Under the pieces are notes generated by a model. It had not been told where the DNA came from. It searched no databases and was given only the letters and a program-made list of their open reading frames with translations. Source: an uncultured Sphingobacteriaceae bacterium (GTDB lineage: Bacteria; Bacteroidota; Bacteroidia; Sphingobacteriales; Sphingobacteriaceae). From it: a stretch of 25,747 nt of DNA. Each line of letters opens with the position of its first letter. The first letter of the stretch is position 1. Shown here one piece after another: positions 9,624-17,845 of this stretch. The stretch spans positions 1 through 25,747 of the forward strand of contig CAMPKC010000063.1 in the NCBI GenBank assembly GCA_946887045.1. Direction: 5' to 3'. Both the position numbers and the translations under genes were made by a program.

Positions 9624-10688
9624 TTACGCCGTCTTCTTATGCTTTTTTTCTTCAGCCAGTTCAAGCTCTTCTTTGTTTGGCTGAGGTTCTTCCTGTTCCA
9701 TGGAGGCGGCTTTCTCATACTGAAGCTTAACAAACATTGGAAAATGATCAGATCCGGCCGCATCAAGTTTTTCTATTTGGATCAATTTAAAATCTGTCGA
9801 ACAAAATACATGATCCAGGGGAAATCGCAAAAATCGGTGTTGGGCATGAAATGTGTTAAAAAATCCTCTTCCCTTTCGGGGATCTAAAAGACCACTTATC
9901 TTACAAAACAAAGCCGTGGTGTAACTCCAGGCTACATCGTTCAAATCCCCCACCACAATTACCGGGAGTGGATTGTCTTTCGCTTTATCTGCGACCAAAA
10001 GTAACTCTTTATCCCGTTCGGTAGAACGCGGATTTTCCTGAGGTACCGGCGGTGTAGGATGAACACAATATAACTGAACTTTTTGACCGCAGGGAAGCAC
10101 AATAATGGTATGTATAGAGGGAACATCATCCTCTACTAAAAATTTCACCTTTGAATTCTGTAACTCGAGCTTAGAATACAACAACATTCCGTAGGTATTC
10201 TCCTGAGGCACTTTTATGTGATACGGGTAGATTTCCATAAGTTCTGCAGTCTCATGCTCCCACCAATTATCGGTCTCTAATAACAATAGTACATCCGGAT
10301 TTGCCGCATAAATATTTGCCAGATAGGCCTTCGATTCTTTGTTGTACTGTAAAACATTTCCAGTCATTAAGGCAATGTCCTGCTTCGGAAACTCTTTTTC
10401 AGGTCTGATTACCTCTTTTTTACTTAAAACAGTAAATGGATAAACCTGGTAAAAAAGATAACAGATATTTGCGAATAATAAGATGGTAATGAAATACAAG
10501 GGCTTATCAGGCGATAAATTCACAAACACCAGGGCTCCAACAAATAACAGCAGACAAACTATTAATTTCTGGAAACGCGGATACTCAAAAACTCTGAATG
10601 CCCAATAATCATTCCGCACCAGCGGAACGAGAGAAATCAATACAAATAGAACGCTTAAAACTTCAATTAAAATTTTCAGTTGAGTCAT
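9624..10688 (-). CDS. Membrane-anchored endonuclease/exonuclease/phosphatase family protein
   Basis: The 354-residue product begins with three hydrophobic helices (about 5-25, 40-60 and 65-85), followed by a complete EEP (DNase I-like) domain. Visible catalytic motifs are MTGNVLQYN (first strand), LLETD (the metal-binding Glu), YCVHPTPP (catalytic His), VGDLNDVAWS (Asp and Asn of GDxN), LDHVFCS and the C-terminal GSDHFP (general base Asp-His). Such membrane-anchored EEP proteins are common in Bacteroidota and may act on phosphodiesters in the periplasm or in lipids. The tail after residue 325 is highly charged (EQEEPQPNKEELELAEEKK) and probably disordered. It ends convergently to the P-type ATPase gene. 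Confidence 0.85.
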   Translation of the reverse strand: MTQLKILIEVLSVLFVLISLVPLVRNDYWAFRVFEYPRFQKLIVCLLLFVGALVFVNLSPDKPLYFITILLFANICYLFYQVYPFTVLSKKEVIRPEKEFPKQDIALMTGNVLQYNKESKAYLANIYAANPDVLLLLETDNWWEHETAELMEIYPYHIKVPQENTYGMLLYSKLELQNSKVKFLVEDDVPSIHTIIVLPCGQKVQLYCVHPTPPVPQENPRSTERDKELLLVADKAKDNPLPVIVVGDLNDVAWSYTTALFCKISGLLDPRKGRGFFNTFHAQHRFLRFPLDHVFCSTDFKLIQIEKLDAAGSDHFPMFVKLQYEKAASMEQEEPQPNKEELELAEEKKHKKTA

Positions 10689-10830
10689 TAAAAGAAGGCT
10701 TTAAGTAGTAACAAAAAAAAAGCAGATGTGTGTTTTGGGATAGCCACTTTCTTACTTTCACTATGAATTTATCGACCGACAATCAATCATTTATATACGC
10801 TTCAAGAATCGCCCGGTCATTATTAGCAGT

Positions 10831-10886
10831 ATTCTGAAGAAGCTTCGATGCTCAATAGATCGTATCTCGCAAAGCTTCCTCAGAAT
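10831..10886. repeat. Long imperfect inverted repeat in the osmC-EEP intergenic region
   Basis: Bases 10831-10845 and 10872-10886 are inverted complements over 15 bases with one mismatch, around a 26-base spacer. Both arms contain AAGCTT. There is no T-tract on either side, so it is not a standard intrinsic terminator. It lies in the 265-base gap between two reverse-strand genes and could be a transcript-processing hairpin, an operator or a remnant of a small mobile element. Confidence 0.6.
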
Positions 10887-10953
10887 TCTTAAAAATTTTG
10901 TCGCTCCCCGCTTGAGAATCCAGTATCTTACTGCAAAAGGTGAGCTATTTATA

Positions 10954-11388
10954 TCAAACTAATTTAGCATTTAACGAAATTGACACAGCCGACAATGCTT
11001 TGCTCACCGGACAGCCCGCTTTTGCTGCATTTGCCAAACGTAGAAATTCCTCTTCAGAAATACCCGGCACCGTTCCTGTTAAATTCAATTCGATGGAGGT
11101 TATAGAAAATCCATTTTCTCCCGGATCAAGTCTCACGGCAGCTTCGGTTTTCAACTCGGTCGGCACAAAGCCCGCCTCTGTTAACTGGAAGCTTAAAGCC
11201 ATAGAAAAGCAACCCGCGTGTGCGGCGGCAATTAGTTCTTCTGGATTTGTTCCTGCTTTTCCGTCTTCATTTTCGAAACGTGCCGAAGTAGAATAAGGAG
11301 TATTATTTAGTACTCCGCTAGTAGAAGTTAATGACCCTTTTCCTTCTTTACCTGTACCATTCCATACAGCAGTTGATCTTCTTATCAT
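10954..11388 (-). CDS. osmC: OsmC/Ohr family peroxiredoxin
   Basis: The product is a 144-residue OsmC-family protein that reduces organic hydroperoxides with two active-site cysteines. Both are present: Cys60 in HAGCFSMALSF and Cys126 in KAGCPVSKAL. The N-terminal RRSTAVWNGTGKEGKGSL strand-turn-strand and the NPEELIAAAHAGC helix fit the OsmC rather than the Ohr subgroup. I chose ATG 11388; an in-frame TTG at 11397 would add three residues. It is divergent from the amino-acid permease gene, with a 100-base shared upstream region that holds a TTCAT-TT-ATGAA quasi-palindrome (11419-11430). Confidence 0.9.
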   Translation of the reverse strand: MIRRSTAVWNGTGKEGKGSLTSTSGVLNNTPYSTSARFENEDGKAGTNPEELIAAAHAGCFSMALSFQLTEAGFVPTELKTEAAVRLDPGENGFSITSIELNLTGTVPGISEEEFLRLANAAKAGCPVSKALSAVSISLNAKLV

Positions 11389-11488
11389 AATTTTCAATTA
11401 ATTTTTTATGGAAATATATTCATTTATGAACAATATTTAATCCTATCGGTTTGATTTTTAACTGAAATTTATCATCACTAAGCCATTC

Positions 11489-12865
11489 ATGCAAGAAGAG
11501 CAGATTTTTGAAGAGAAAACCGAACTTGAAAGAAAGCTAGGCCTTACCGAAACACTCTCGATTGTTGTCAATCGAATAATCGGTTCGGGGATTTTCAGGA
11601 CCCCTGCCCCGATCATGTTTATCACGGCCTCTGTAAGCATGTTTTACGGAGTTTGGATTCTGGGCGGCATCGCAACAATTCTGGGCGCTTTATGTTATGC
11701 CGAGCTAGTCGCAATGATGCCACGTTCGGGTGGCCCTTATGTTTTTCTTAAAGCTGCTTACCCTCCGATTGTTACCTTTTTACGAGGCTGGGCAATGTTC
11801 TTTGTTTCCGAAACCGGAGCGATTGCAGCGGTAGCCCTATTTTTCTCTGAAAACGCACTAGCAACAGCAGGCTTAAAAATCGGTGGTTTTCAGGAAGGGA
11901 TATTAGCCATTTCTCTTGTTTTAATACTGACCGCAGCAAATTCTTTTGGCATACAATTAAGCGGTATATTTCAGAATATTTTTAGTTTTTTAAAAGTAGG
12001 TCTGCTTATTTCAATTATCGCCTTAAGCGCATCGCAGGGAATTGAGAAACAAAATTTCGCTGATGCTGTGGACAAACCATGGAGCTGGGCGGGCATCATC
12101 TCTATTTTTACAGCATTGAGATATGGCTTTTTTGCATATAGCGGATGGGAAGGCGCCACCTATGTTGCTGAAGAGGTGAAAAATCCCAGAAAAAACCTTC
12201 CTCTTTCACTTTTTCTCGGAATCGGAGTCGTAATGCTTTTATATCTTTTGATCAACACGGCTTATCTGAATTTGCTGGGGCCCGAAACTATGGGTGCTTC
12301 TAAAGGTGTCGCCATAGATTCTATGAAAGTAGTTTTAGGCTCGGCAGGTGGCTTATTAGTGGCGGCAGCAATAATGGTGAGCACATTTGGTAATGTAAAC
12401 ACTCAGATATTGGTAAAAAGCCGAACCTGGTATGCAATGGCCCGCGACAAATTATTTTTTAACTCGCTTTCGCGGATACACCCAAAATATAAAACCCCAA
12501 ACTACTCCATGTTTGCACAAGCCGGATGGGCCTCGGTTTTAATACTGCTTGCAACTTTTGCCGAAAGTGCTTACGAAGCAGTAATTGATTATTTCTCTTT
12601 TACGTCTTCTGTGTTTAATGTACTAACCTTTGCCTCTGTATACGTCTTGCGGCAAAAGTATCCGGATGTTTTAAGACCCTATAAAACATGGGGCTATCCG
12701 ATAACATTAATAATTGTATTGTTAATTCAGGCGACCTTTATGGTTGTTACACTGGTTACAGCTTTTATCCCTTCCCTGTTGGGGATTGCACTAACTCTCA
12801 CCGGTTTAATATACTACCACTTCTCGGTTCCGGAGGAAATGAAGAAAAGTTCCACACAACTATAA
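11489..12865 (+). CDS. APC family amino-acid permease
   Basis: This is a 458-residue inner-membrane transporter of the amino acid-polyamine-organocation superfamily, closest in appearance to the LAT-type exchangers. TM1 carries the substrate-binding break IIGSGIF (about 30-36), TM6 reads FFAYSGWEGATYVAEEVKNPRKNLP (about 213-237), and about 12 hydrophobic helices fill the protein. The loop HPKYKTPNYSMFAQAGW and the C-terminal RPYKTWGYPI are also family hallmarks. The substrate is probably an amino acid, but its identity cannot be read. It ends 21 bases from the convergent TetR gene; no stable terminator is seen between them. Confidence 0.9.
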   Translation: MQEEQIFEEKTELERKLGLTETLSIVVNRIIGSGIFRTPAPIMFITASVSMFYGVWILGGIATILGALCYAELVAMMPRSGGPYVFLKAAYPPIVTFLRGWAMFFVSETGAIAAVALFFSENALATAGLKIGGFQEGILAISLVLILTAANSFGIQLSGIFQNIFSFLKVGLLISIIALSASQGIEKQNFADAVDKPWSWAGIISIFTALRYGFFAYSGWEGATYVAEEVKNPRKNLPLSLFLGIGVVMLLYLLINTAYLNLLGPETMGASKGVAIDSMKVVLGSAGGLLVAAAIMVSTFGNVNTQILVKSRTWYAMARDKLFFNSLSRIHPKYKTPNYSMFAQAGWASVLILLATFAESAYEAVIDYFSFTSSVFNVLTFASVYVLRQKYPDVLRPYKTWGYPITLIIVLLIQATFMVVTLVTAFIPSLLGIALTLTGLIYYHFSVPEEMKKSSTQL

Positions 12866-12886
12866 AATCCCGATATACCGGAAAAA

Positions 12887-13564
12887 CTAAGCTTTTCTGA
12901 TACTTGAAAACACCAGACTCTCTAAGAATAAAATTATTTTAGACTCATCTTTGGTGGCACCAAAATCTGTTAAAGATGGCAGGTTCTTCATATAAAATTT
13001 CTGCGAATGGGCCATTTCAATTATGGTACTCGACAACGAAAAACGGAAACTATAATCCGGATTATATTCTTCAATAAACCCGGCTACTCTGGCACATAAA
13101 TCCTTAAACGGCTTAAAAAAATTGGCCTGATTATCCTCAGTTACGTGCTTGGTTAAATACGATTTGGCTCCTTCGGCCATAACAATCTCGTATAAAAGCG
13201 ATTCATTAATATAACTCGTCGTTAAATCATCTACCACCGGTGCAGAAAGCAACTTTATAGCAATCCTTATTTTATCTTCTGGATTTTGTATGTTATTGGT
13301 CTGAAATATTAGGCGGTATTCCTGCCAACTCCAATACCAGTCTACAATGTACAGCAACAACCGATGTTTATTTTCAAAGTATCGGTAAATACCAGCCTCT
13401 GTTGTGCCGATAGCTATCGCGAGTTTTTTAAAGGTAAATACCTCAAAACCCATTTTATGTATCAAAGTAATCCCATGCTGGATTATCTTTTTTCCTAACT
13501 CTGATTCTTCTGGATTTCGCAGAAATAGTTTATCGTTAATGTTGAATTTTAGATAGAGTTCCAT
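12887..13564 (-). CDS. TetR family transcriptional regulator
   Basis: The 225-residue product has an N-terminal TetR DNA-binding domain: KKIIQHGITLIHKMGFEVFTFKKLAIAIGTTEAGIYRYFENKHRLLLYIVDWYW (about 25-78) contains the helix-turn-helix with the typical GIYRYFxNKxxLL recognition helix. The C-terminal helical ligand domain is not of a recognisable subtype. The gene is divergent from the carbonic anhydrase/DUF2490 operon. A 17-base palindrome lies midway between the two promoters, so it probably represses both itself and that operon. A ligand cannot be proposed. Confidence 0.88.
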   Translation of the reverse strand: MELYLKFNINDKLFLRNPEESELGKKIIQHGITLIHKMGFEVFTFKKLAIAIGTTEAGIYRYFENKHRLLLYIVDWYWSWQEYRLIFQTNNIQNPEDKIRIAIKLLSAPVVDDLTTSYINESLLYEIVMAEGAKSYLTKHVTEDNQANFFKPFKDLCARVAGFIEEYNPDYSFRFSLSSTIIEMAHSQKFYMKNLPSLTDFGATKDESKIILFLESLVFSSIRKA

Positions 13565-13581
13565 TTGGAAATTGAATAGGG

Positions 13582-13589
13582 CAAATGTA
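13582..13589 (-). promoter_or_regulatory. -7 element (TACATTTG) of the TetR gene
   Basis: Read on the reverse strand this is TACATTTG, an exact TAnnTTTG match. It predicts a start of transcription near 13576, leaving a leader of about a dozen bases. The expected -33 position, 19 bases upstream (13609-13612), lies at the centre of the palindrome. Confidence 0.65.
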
Positions 13590-13602
13590 ACGTTATTTTT
13601 AT

Positions 13603-13619
13603 TGATAGTATTACTATCA
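13603..13619. promoter_or_regulatory. Palindromic operator candidate for the TetR regulator
   Basis: TGATAGTA-T-TACTATCA is a perfect 17-base palindrome centred at 13611. It lies 13 bases from the TetR -7 element and 16 bases from the carbonic anhydrase -7 element, covering where both -33 elements should be. A partial copy of one half-site (ATTACTAT) recurs at 13631-13638. Confidence 0.7.
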
Positions 13620-13635
13620 TTTTAAATAATATTAC

Positions 13636-13643
13636 TATGTTTG
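13636..13643 (+). promoter_or_regulatory. -7 element (TATGTTTG) of the carbonic anhydrase operon
   Basis: TATGTTTG matches TAnnTTTG exactly and predicts transcription from near 13650, 25 bases before ATG 13675. Its expected -33 position (13613-13616) lies within the palindrome. Confidence 0.65.
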
Positions 13644-13674
13644 TCTAAAACCCGAAACACCTAAAAACAAACAG

Positions 13675-14349
13675 ATGAAAACATTAACAAAAGAAATGCA
13701 GGCTTCTTTATCTCCTCAGAAAGCTATTGAGCTTTTAATGGATGGTAATAAACGATTTGTAAGCAATCTGAAATACAATCGCAATTTATTGCAGCAGGTG
13801 AATGAAACGTCCGATGGGCAGCACCCGTTCGCCATTGTGTTAAGTTGTATCGATTCGCGAACGTCAGCCGAATTGATTTTTGATCAGGGTCTTGGAGATA
13901 TTTTCAGCGCCAGAATTGCTGGAAATATAGTGAATGAAGACATTTTAGGAAGCATGGAATTTGCCTGTAAAGTAGCAGGGGCCAAAGTAGTTGTTGTACT
14001 TGGTCATACAAAATGTGGTGCTGTGAAAGGTGCATGCGATGATGTAAAATTAGACAACCTGAGCATTTTACTTGAAAAGCTTAAGCCAGCAGTGAATGCG
14101 GAAACAACGGTTTCCCTAAATCGCACGGCGGCCAATCCAGAATTTGTTGAAAAAGTTGCAGCTCTGAATGTTAAACTCACCATGGAGAAAATAATAGAAA
14201 AAAGCCCGCTGCTAAACCAAATGCTGTTGGAAAATGAAATTGCCCTCGTTGGTGGAATGTATAATGTGGACACTGGAATTGTTGAATTTTATCAAAAAAG
14301 TGATTCCGTAAACCAAGTTGAAGCAGAAGCCGTTAGGGAAGATTTCTAA
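13675..14349 (+). CDS. Beta-class carbonic anhydrase
   Basis: This 224-residue cytosolic enzyme interconverts CO2 and bicarbonate. The zinc ligands Cys58, His111 and Cys114 are present in SCIDSRTSAELIFDQGLGDIF and GHTKCGA, as is the catalytic Asp60-Arg62 dyad. The SMEFACKVAGAKVVVVLGH stretch and the GGMYNVDTGIVEF end are typical. The residues after about 210 (SDSVNQVEAEAVREDF) form a polar tail. It is the first gene of a two-gene operon with a DUF2490 outer-membrane protein, three bases downstream. Beta-carbonic anhydrases often pair with a SulP bicarbonate transporter; none is seen here. Transcription is probably controlled by the divergent TetR protein. Confidence 0.93.
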   Translation: MKTLTKEMQASLSPQKAIELLMDGNKRFVSNLKYNRNLLQQVNETSDGQHPFAIVLSCIDSRTSAELIFDQGLGDIFSARIAGNIVNEDILGSMEFACKVAGAKVVVVLGHTKCGAVKGACDDVKLDNLSILLEKLKPAVNAETTVSLNRTAANPEFVEKVAALNVKLTMEKIIEKSPLLNQMLLENEIALVGGMYNVDTGIVEFYQKSDSVNQVEAEAVREDF

Positions 14350-14352
14350 TAT

Positions 14353-15078
14353 ATGGCTTTGAAGATAATCGAGGCAAAATTACCTTTTAAAAAGACGCTG
14401 ATGATAGCTCTTCTATCATCAGGTCTTTCTTCTTTCGCTCAGCAAAAGAATCTTCCTGACCTTGGAAACTGGACTATGTTTTTTGGGCAGGTACGTTTCC
14501 ACGATAAATGGAGCATTCATGCAGAAGCCCAGCATCGCGACTATGGCCTGCTTTCAGAACCCGAGCAGATATTACTACGGGGAGGTTTAAACTATCATAT
14601 TTCTCCCAATGCGGTGGCGACCGCAGGATATGGCCGGATTACGAATTATCAATTGGATGACGATGTGATTCAAACACCCTCAACATCCGAAAACCGTGTC
14701 TGGCAACAAGTCCTTCTTCGGAATAACTTTGGAAGGTTTTTTCTTGAGCACAGGTACAGGCTCGAACAGCGATGGATAAAATCGAACAATTCTGAACGGT
14801 ATCTTGACAGAGCACGATACTTGATGCGTGTTTCGATACCTGTAACTTCTAAAGAAATAGAAAAAAACAGTCTGTTTCTGAGTTTTTATGATGAAGTGTT
14901 TATTCACTTTACATCTACTCCTTTTGATAGAAATCGACTTTACGGAGCTATTGCCTATCAACTTGCTCCAAACGCCAATGTGCAATTGGGATATTTGGCC
15001 CAAACAGTCAATAACACCACAAAAAGCTATTTACAGACCGCTGTAAACTATACGCTCGACTTAAGAAAAAAACGATGA
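14353..15078 (+). CDS. DUF2490 outer-membrane beta-barrel protein
   Basis: The 241-residue product starts with a signal peptide (basic LPFKK, hydrophobic TLMIALLSSGLSSFA, likely cleavage before QQKN). The rest is a series of amphipathic strands typical of an outer-membrane barrel and matches DUF2490: NLPDLGNWTMFFGQVRFHDKWSIHAEAQHRDYG at the start, the central NRVWQQVLLRNNFGRFFLEHRYRLEQRWI, and LYGAIAYQLAPNANVQLGYLAQT near the end. The function of DUF2490 is unknown. It follows the carbonic anhydrase gene by three bases and is presumably co-transcribed, which hints at a role in the envelope under the same conditions. Confidence 0.88.
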   Translation: MALKIIEAKLPFKKTLMIALLSSGLSSFAQQKNLPDLGNWTMFFGQVRFHDKWSIHAEAQHRDYGLLSEPEQILLRGGLNYHISPNAVATAGYGRITNYQLDDDVIQTPSTSENRVWQQVLLRNNFGRFFLEHRYRLEQRWIKSNNSERYLDRARYLMRVSIPVTSKEIEKNSLFLSFYDEVFIHFTSTPFDRNRLYGAIAYQLAPNANVQLGYLAQTVNNTTKSYLQTAVNYTLDLRKKR

Positions 15079-15081
15079 GAG

Positions 15082-15107
15082 AACAAACGCTTATTTTGTT
15101 ATTTTTT
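15082..15107 (+). terminator. Weak AT-rich terminator after the DUF2490 gene
   Basis: AACAAA (15082-15087) and TTTGTT (15095-15100) can pair around a seven-base loop, followed after one A by six T (15102-15107). The stem is short and AT-rich, so this is a weak call. It overlaps the stop codon of the convergent DUF3820-like gene. Confidence 0.35.
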
Positions 15108-15317
15108 CACTGATTTTAAAGGAGTCAGCAGGTATTCAAGACCATTTAATTTAATCTCGTACATCGTAGAAAGAAGGATTCCCAGCTTGCCTGCCGGGAA
15201 TCCTTTTTGATTAAACCATACCAGATAACTTTCGGGAAGGTTACAAATCAAATAACCTTGATATTTACCAAAGGGCATTTTCATACTCACCAATTGCATC
15301 AGAATTTCCGGATCCAT
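15099..15317 (-). CDS. DUF3820-like small protein
   Basis: This 72-residue cytosolic protein fits the DUF3820 family (putative quorum-sensing-regulated virulence factor). Features are the N-terminal MPFGKYQGYLICNLPESYLVWF (about 14-35) and the downstream KGFPAGKLGILLSTMYEIKLNGLEYLLTPL (about 38-67), and the short length is normal. The MPFGKYKG motif resembles the start of exonuclease-associated domains, but no enzymatic activity has been shown to my knowledge. It lies 54 bases downstream of the L,D-transpeptidase gene on the same strand and may be read through from it. Confidence 0.82.
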   Translation of the reverse strand: MDPEILMQLVSMKMPFGKYQGYLICNLPESYLVWFNQKGFPAGKLGILLSTMYEIKLNGLEYLLTPLKSVKK

Positions 15318-15371
15318 GTTTCAAATCTACATAAATCTTAAACTGCTTTTAAAGCAAGTATTTAATTCAAC

Positions 15372-17048
15372 CTACAATCTGCTGAAATACATCGAGGCTA
15401 ACTTTGCATCATGCCCGTATATATCTTCGTAAAACCGTACGTTACCGTTAGTATCCGCCTTCGCGGTAAAATACACCAGATAAACCGGTAATTTCTGCTT
15501 TACACCCACATATCTTTCTTTGCCGGTGCTGATCTGACGCATAATACTTGCTCTATCCCAACCAGGTACGTTTCTTAATAGATAAACCGCAAGGTCAATA
15601 GGTCTTTCTACCCTTACACATCCATGGCTAAAACCTCTTTTAGACTGACTGAATAATTCGTCGTGAGGCGTATCGTGCAAATAGATATTGTCTTCATTAG
15701 GGAATATAAATTTCACATCGCCCAAATCATTCTTAGGTCCGGGCCTTTTTCTAACGATATAACCAAATCCTTCTGAGCCAGCCTGACTCCAGTCAATAGA
15801 TTCCTGACCTACTACACTTCCTTTGTTGGTAACGACTTCCATGTTTAACCGATCCAGGTAACCTGGATCGCTCATAATTTTTGGCGCTATTTCTTCTTTT
15901 AAAATACTAGGAGGAATATTCCAGTAAGGAGCTAAAACTACATGTTCGAGTTTATCACTGAAAATAGGAGTTTCATTCATTGTTTTACCTACAATCACGT
16001 TCATGTTCATCACCTCTTTCGAATTTTCTATCACATGAAGCTTGTACTCAGGTATATTAACCAACAGATAACTCGGCTCAAAGCTCTTCGGAATCCAGCG
16101 CCACCGTTCCATGTTAATGATAATCTGACGAATTCGGTTTTGGATAGGCACATTTAACAATTTAACAGTGGCGGGACCAATATTCCCATCAGGAGTTTGT
16201 CCATGCAATTCCTGAAATTTTTTCACGGCATTTACCAACCTCGGACCATAAACAGAACTATCTGCGGAAGCAGTTGAATTTTCATCATTCCCCAATAAAT
16301 CGGCCAGTCTTTTATTCAGCAAAGGAACTACCGGAGAACTCTGCCCTGCTTTTAATTTTGTATTTTCCGGTATTGTGGGCCAGCCTCCGCCCTTTTGTAT
16401 TTCGCGATAACGGGCAAGCGCTTTTTTCAGATTAGCATATTCCTGGTGTAAAGGCTGAAATTCAGCATAGGGATACTTACTTTTTCTGGCTCCAAGTAAG
16501 GTCAATAATGCCTTATGCAGTTTAATCTTGTTTCTCTTTACATCCCATTCAACTTCCCTGTTCTCCCTTGGAACTACCAAACCGCGGTAGTAGTCGTCAG
16601 CAAAATTGAAATAGGTTGCGGATAAGGCAATGTCCAGCTTCTTCTCCAAGTCGTTAAACTTGGCGGTGTCCTTTTTGGCATCATCCAGTTCTTTTAATTT
16701 TTCTTCAAGATTAAATAGCTGATACTCTTTCGGATCCAGGCCTTCTTCGTATGACCTGTTTATAACAGCAAACATTTTTTCGGCTTGCGGAACCAGCTTA
16801 TGATCTTGAAACCATCCCAGGGTAAACTTTCTTTCCTTATAAAATTTCTTGGCCCAATCCAAATGCTCTTTAAACTGTGGCTCAGACTTCATGTAATTGG
16901 TTATGTACACACTATCCAATACAGGCTGCTCACCCAATGTCACCTTGCTTTTACAGTTACTAATAATTAAAGAAAGAATAAGGAGTGTGAATATATAGAT
17001 TCCCTTTTGTGAAAATCTGTGCTGATTACTTAACAATTTTGTACTCAT
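15372..17048 (-). CDS. L,D-transpeptidase (YcbB-like), probable lipoprotein
   Basis: This 558-residue envelope enzyme forms 3-3 peptidoglycan cross-links or attaches proteins to peptidoglycan. The N-terminus has a hydrophobic segment ending in a possible lipobox (ILSLIISNC, about 24-32), suggesting lipid attachment. An extended helical region with EEGLDPKEYQLFNLEEKL follows; this is the scaffold domain of YcbB-type enzymes. Next come a PG_binding_1 domain (YGPRLVNAVKKFQELHGQTPDGNIGPATVKLLN, about 264-298) and the YkuD catalytic domain. The latter begins at MERWRWIPKSFEPSYLLVNIPEYKLHV and ends with the active site SHGCVRV, with His475 and Cys477. Length and order match YcbB. No beta-lactam target motif of the PBP type is present. 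Confidence 0.92.
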   Translation of the reverse strand: MSTKLLSNQHRFSQKGIYIFTLLILSLIISNCKSKVTLGEQPVLDSVYITNYMKSEPQFKEHLDWAKKFYKERKFTLGWFQDHKLVPQAEKMFAVINRSYEEGLDPKEYQLFNLEEKLKELDDAKKDTAKFNDLEKKLDIALSATYFNFADDYYRGLVVPRENREVEWDVKRNKIKLHKALLTLLGARKSKYPYAEFQPLHQEYANLKKALARYREIQKGGGWPTIPENTKLKAGQSSPVVPLLNKRLADLLGNDENSTASADSSVYGPRLVNAVKKFQELHGQTPDGNIGPATVKLLNVPIQNRIRQIIINMERWRWIPKSFEPSYLLVNIPEYKLHVIENSKEVMNMNVIVGKTMNETPIFSDKLEHVVLAPYWNIPPSILKEEIAPKIMSDPGYLDRLNMEVVTNKGSVVGQESIDWSQAGSEGFGYIVRKRPGPKNDLGDVKFIFPNEDNIYLHDTPHDELFSQSKRGFSHGCVRVERPIDLAVYLLRNVPGWDRASIMRQISTGKERYVGVKQKLPVYLVYFTAKADTNGNVRFYEDIYGHDAKLASMYFSRL

Positions 17049-17069
17049 ATATAAATAGTATAATTAGTG

Positions 17070-17083
17070 TTTAAACGTTTAAA
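17070..17083. promoter_or_regulatory. AT-rich palindrome between the L,D-transpeptidase and methyltransferase genes
   Basis: TTTAAACGTTTAAA is a perfect 14-base palindrome in the 96-base divergent intergenic region. A CATTAATG palindrome follows at 17086-17093. They may form an operator for either gene. No matching regulator is encoded nearby. Confidence 0.35.
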
Positions 17084-17144
17084 AGCATTAATGTTTTTAA
17101 ACTGATGCTTATTCTGATACTTTTATCCTGCCAAAAGATAATTT

Positions 17145-17834
17145 ATGGATATTTTCGGAAGTGCGCTATTAGATCAATTCAATAATGATGCCGCTGAGAT
17201 TTTATGGTTACACAATTCTTATGGAGAACCGGAAGAAATGCCGGCAGATGTCTTTTTCAGAGACCAATCAGAGATGCCCGACCTGGAACTTTACGCCTTA
17301 AAAAATTGCAGGGGAGAAATATTAGATGTCGGAGCAGGGGTCGGGAGTCACACATTAGAACTACAACGCTCTGGCTTTGATATTTCAGCACTCGAAATCT
17401 CAACCGTTGCGTGCACGATTATGAGAGAGAGGGGCGTGAAACAAATAATAAATAAAGATTTCTTCGATTTTCAGGATAAAAAATACGACACACTATTATT
17501 GCTGATGAACGGAATCGGACTTGCAGGAAATATTGAAAAACTGTCGGTACTACTCAATCACTGTAAAAAGTTATTAAAAAAAGGAGGACAAATTATTTTT
17601 GATTCTTCAGACATATCGTATCTGTATAGCGATACATCCTTCCCTAACGAAAAGTACTTTGGTGAAATATCCTATCAATATGAATACAAAGGAGTAAAAG
17701 GCAATTGGTTTGATTGGGTATACGTTGATAGTAGCCTAATGGCAGCTATTTCTTTGGATCTCGGTTTTAATTATGAGATTATTTTTGAAGATGACCATGA
17801 CCAATATCTTGCTCGTTTAAGCCTGAGAAAATAA
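17145..17834 (+). CDS. Class I SAM-dependent methyltransferase
   Basis: The 229-residue soluble product has a Rossmann-type methyltransferase fold. SAM motif I is GEILDVGAGVGSHTLELQ (about 57-74), and the acidic residue after strand beta2 is in ISALEIS (about 80). Motif II/III regions are YDTLLLLMNGIGLAGN and LKKGGQIIFDSSD. The C-terminal part has aromatic-rich strands (YFGEISYQYEYKGVKGNWFDWVYVD). The acceptor substrate cannot be inferred. The gene is followed, after an 84-base gap with a probable promoter, by the response regulator-HEAT-glycosyltransferase operon, so it is probably transcribed separately. Confidence 0.85.
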   Translation: MDIFGSALLDQFNNDAAEILWLHNSYGEPEEMPADVFFRDQSEMPDLELYALKNCRGEILDVGAGVGSHTLELQRSGFDISALEISTVACTIMRERGVKQIINKDFFDFQDKKYDTLLLLMNGIGLAGNIEKLSVLLNHCKKLLKKGGQIIFDSSDISYLYSDTSFPNEKYFGEISYQYEYKGVKGNWFDWVYVDSSLMAAISLDLGFNYEIIFEDDHDQYLARLSLRK

Positions 17835-17845
17835 AAAGACTTTTT

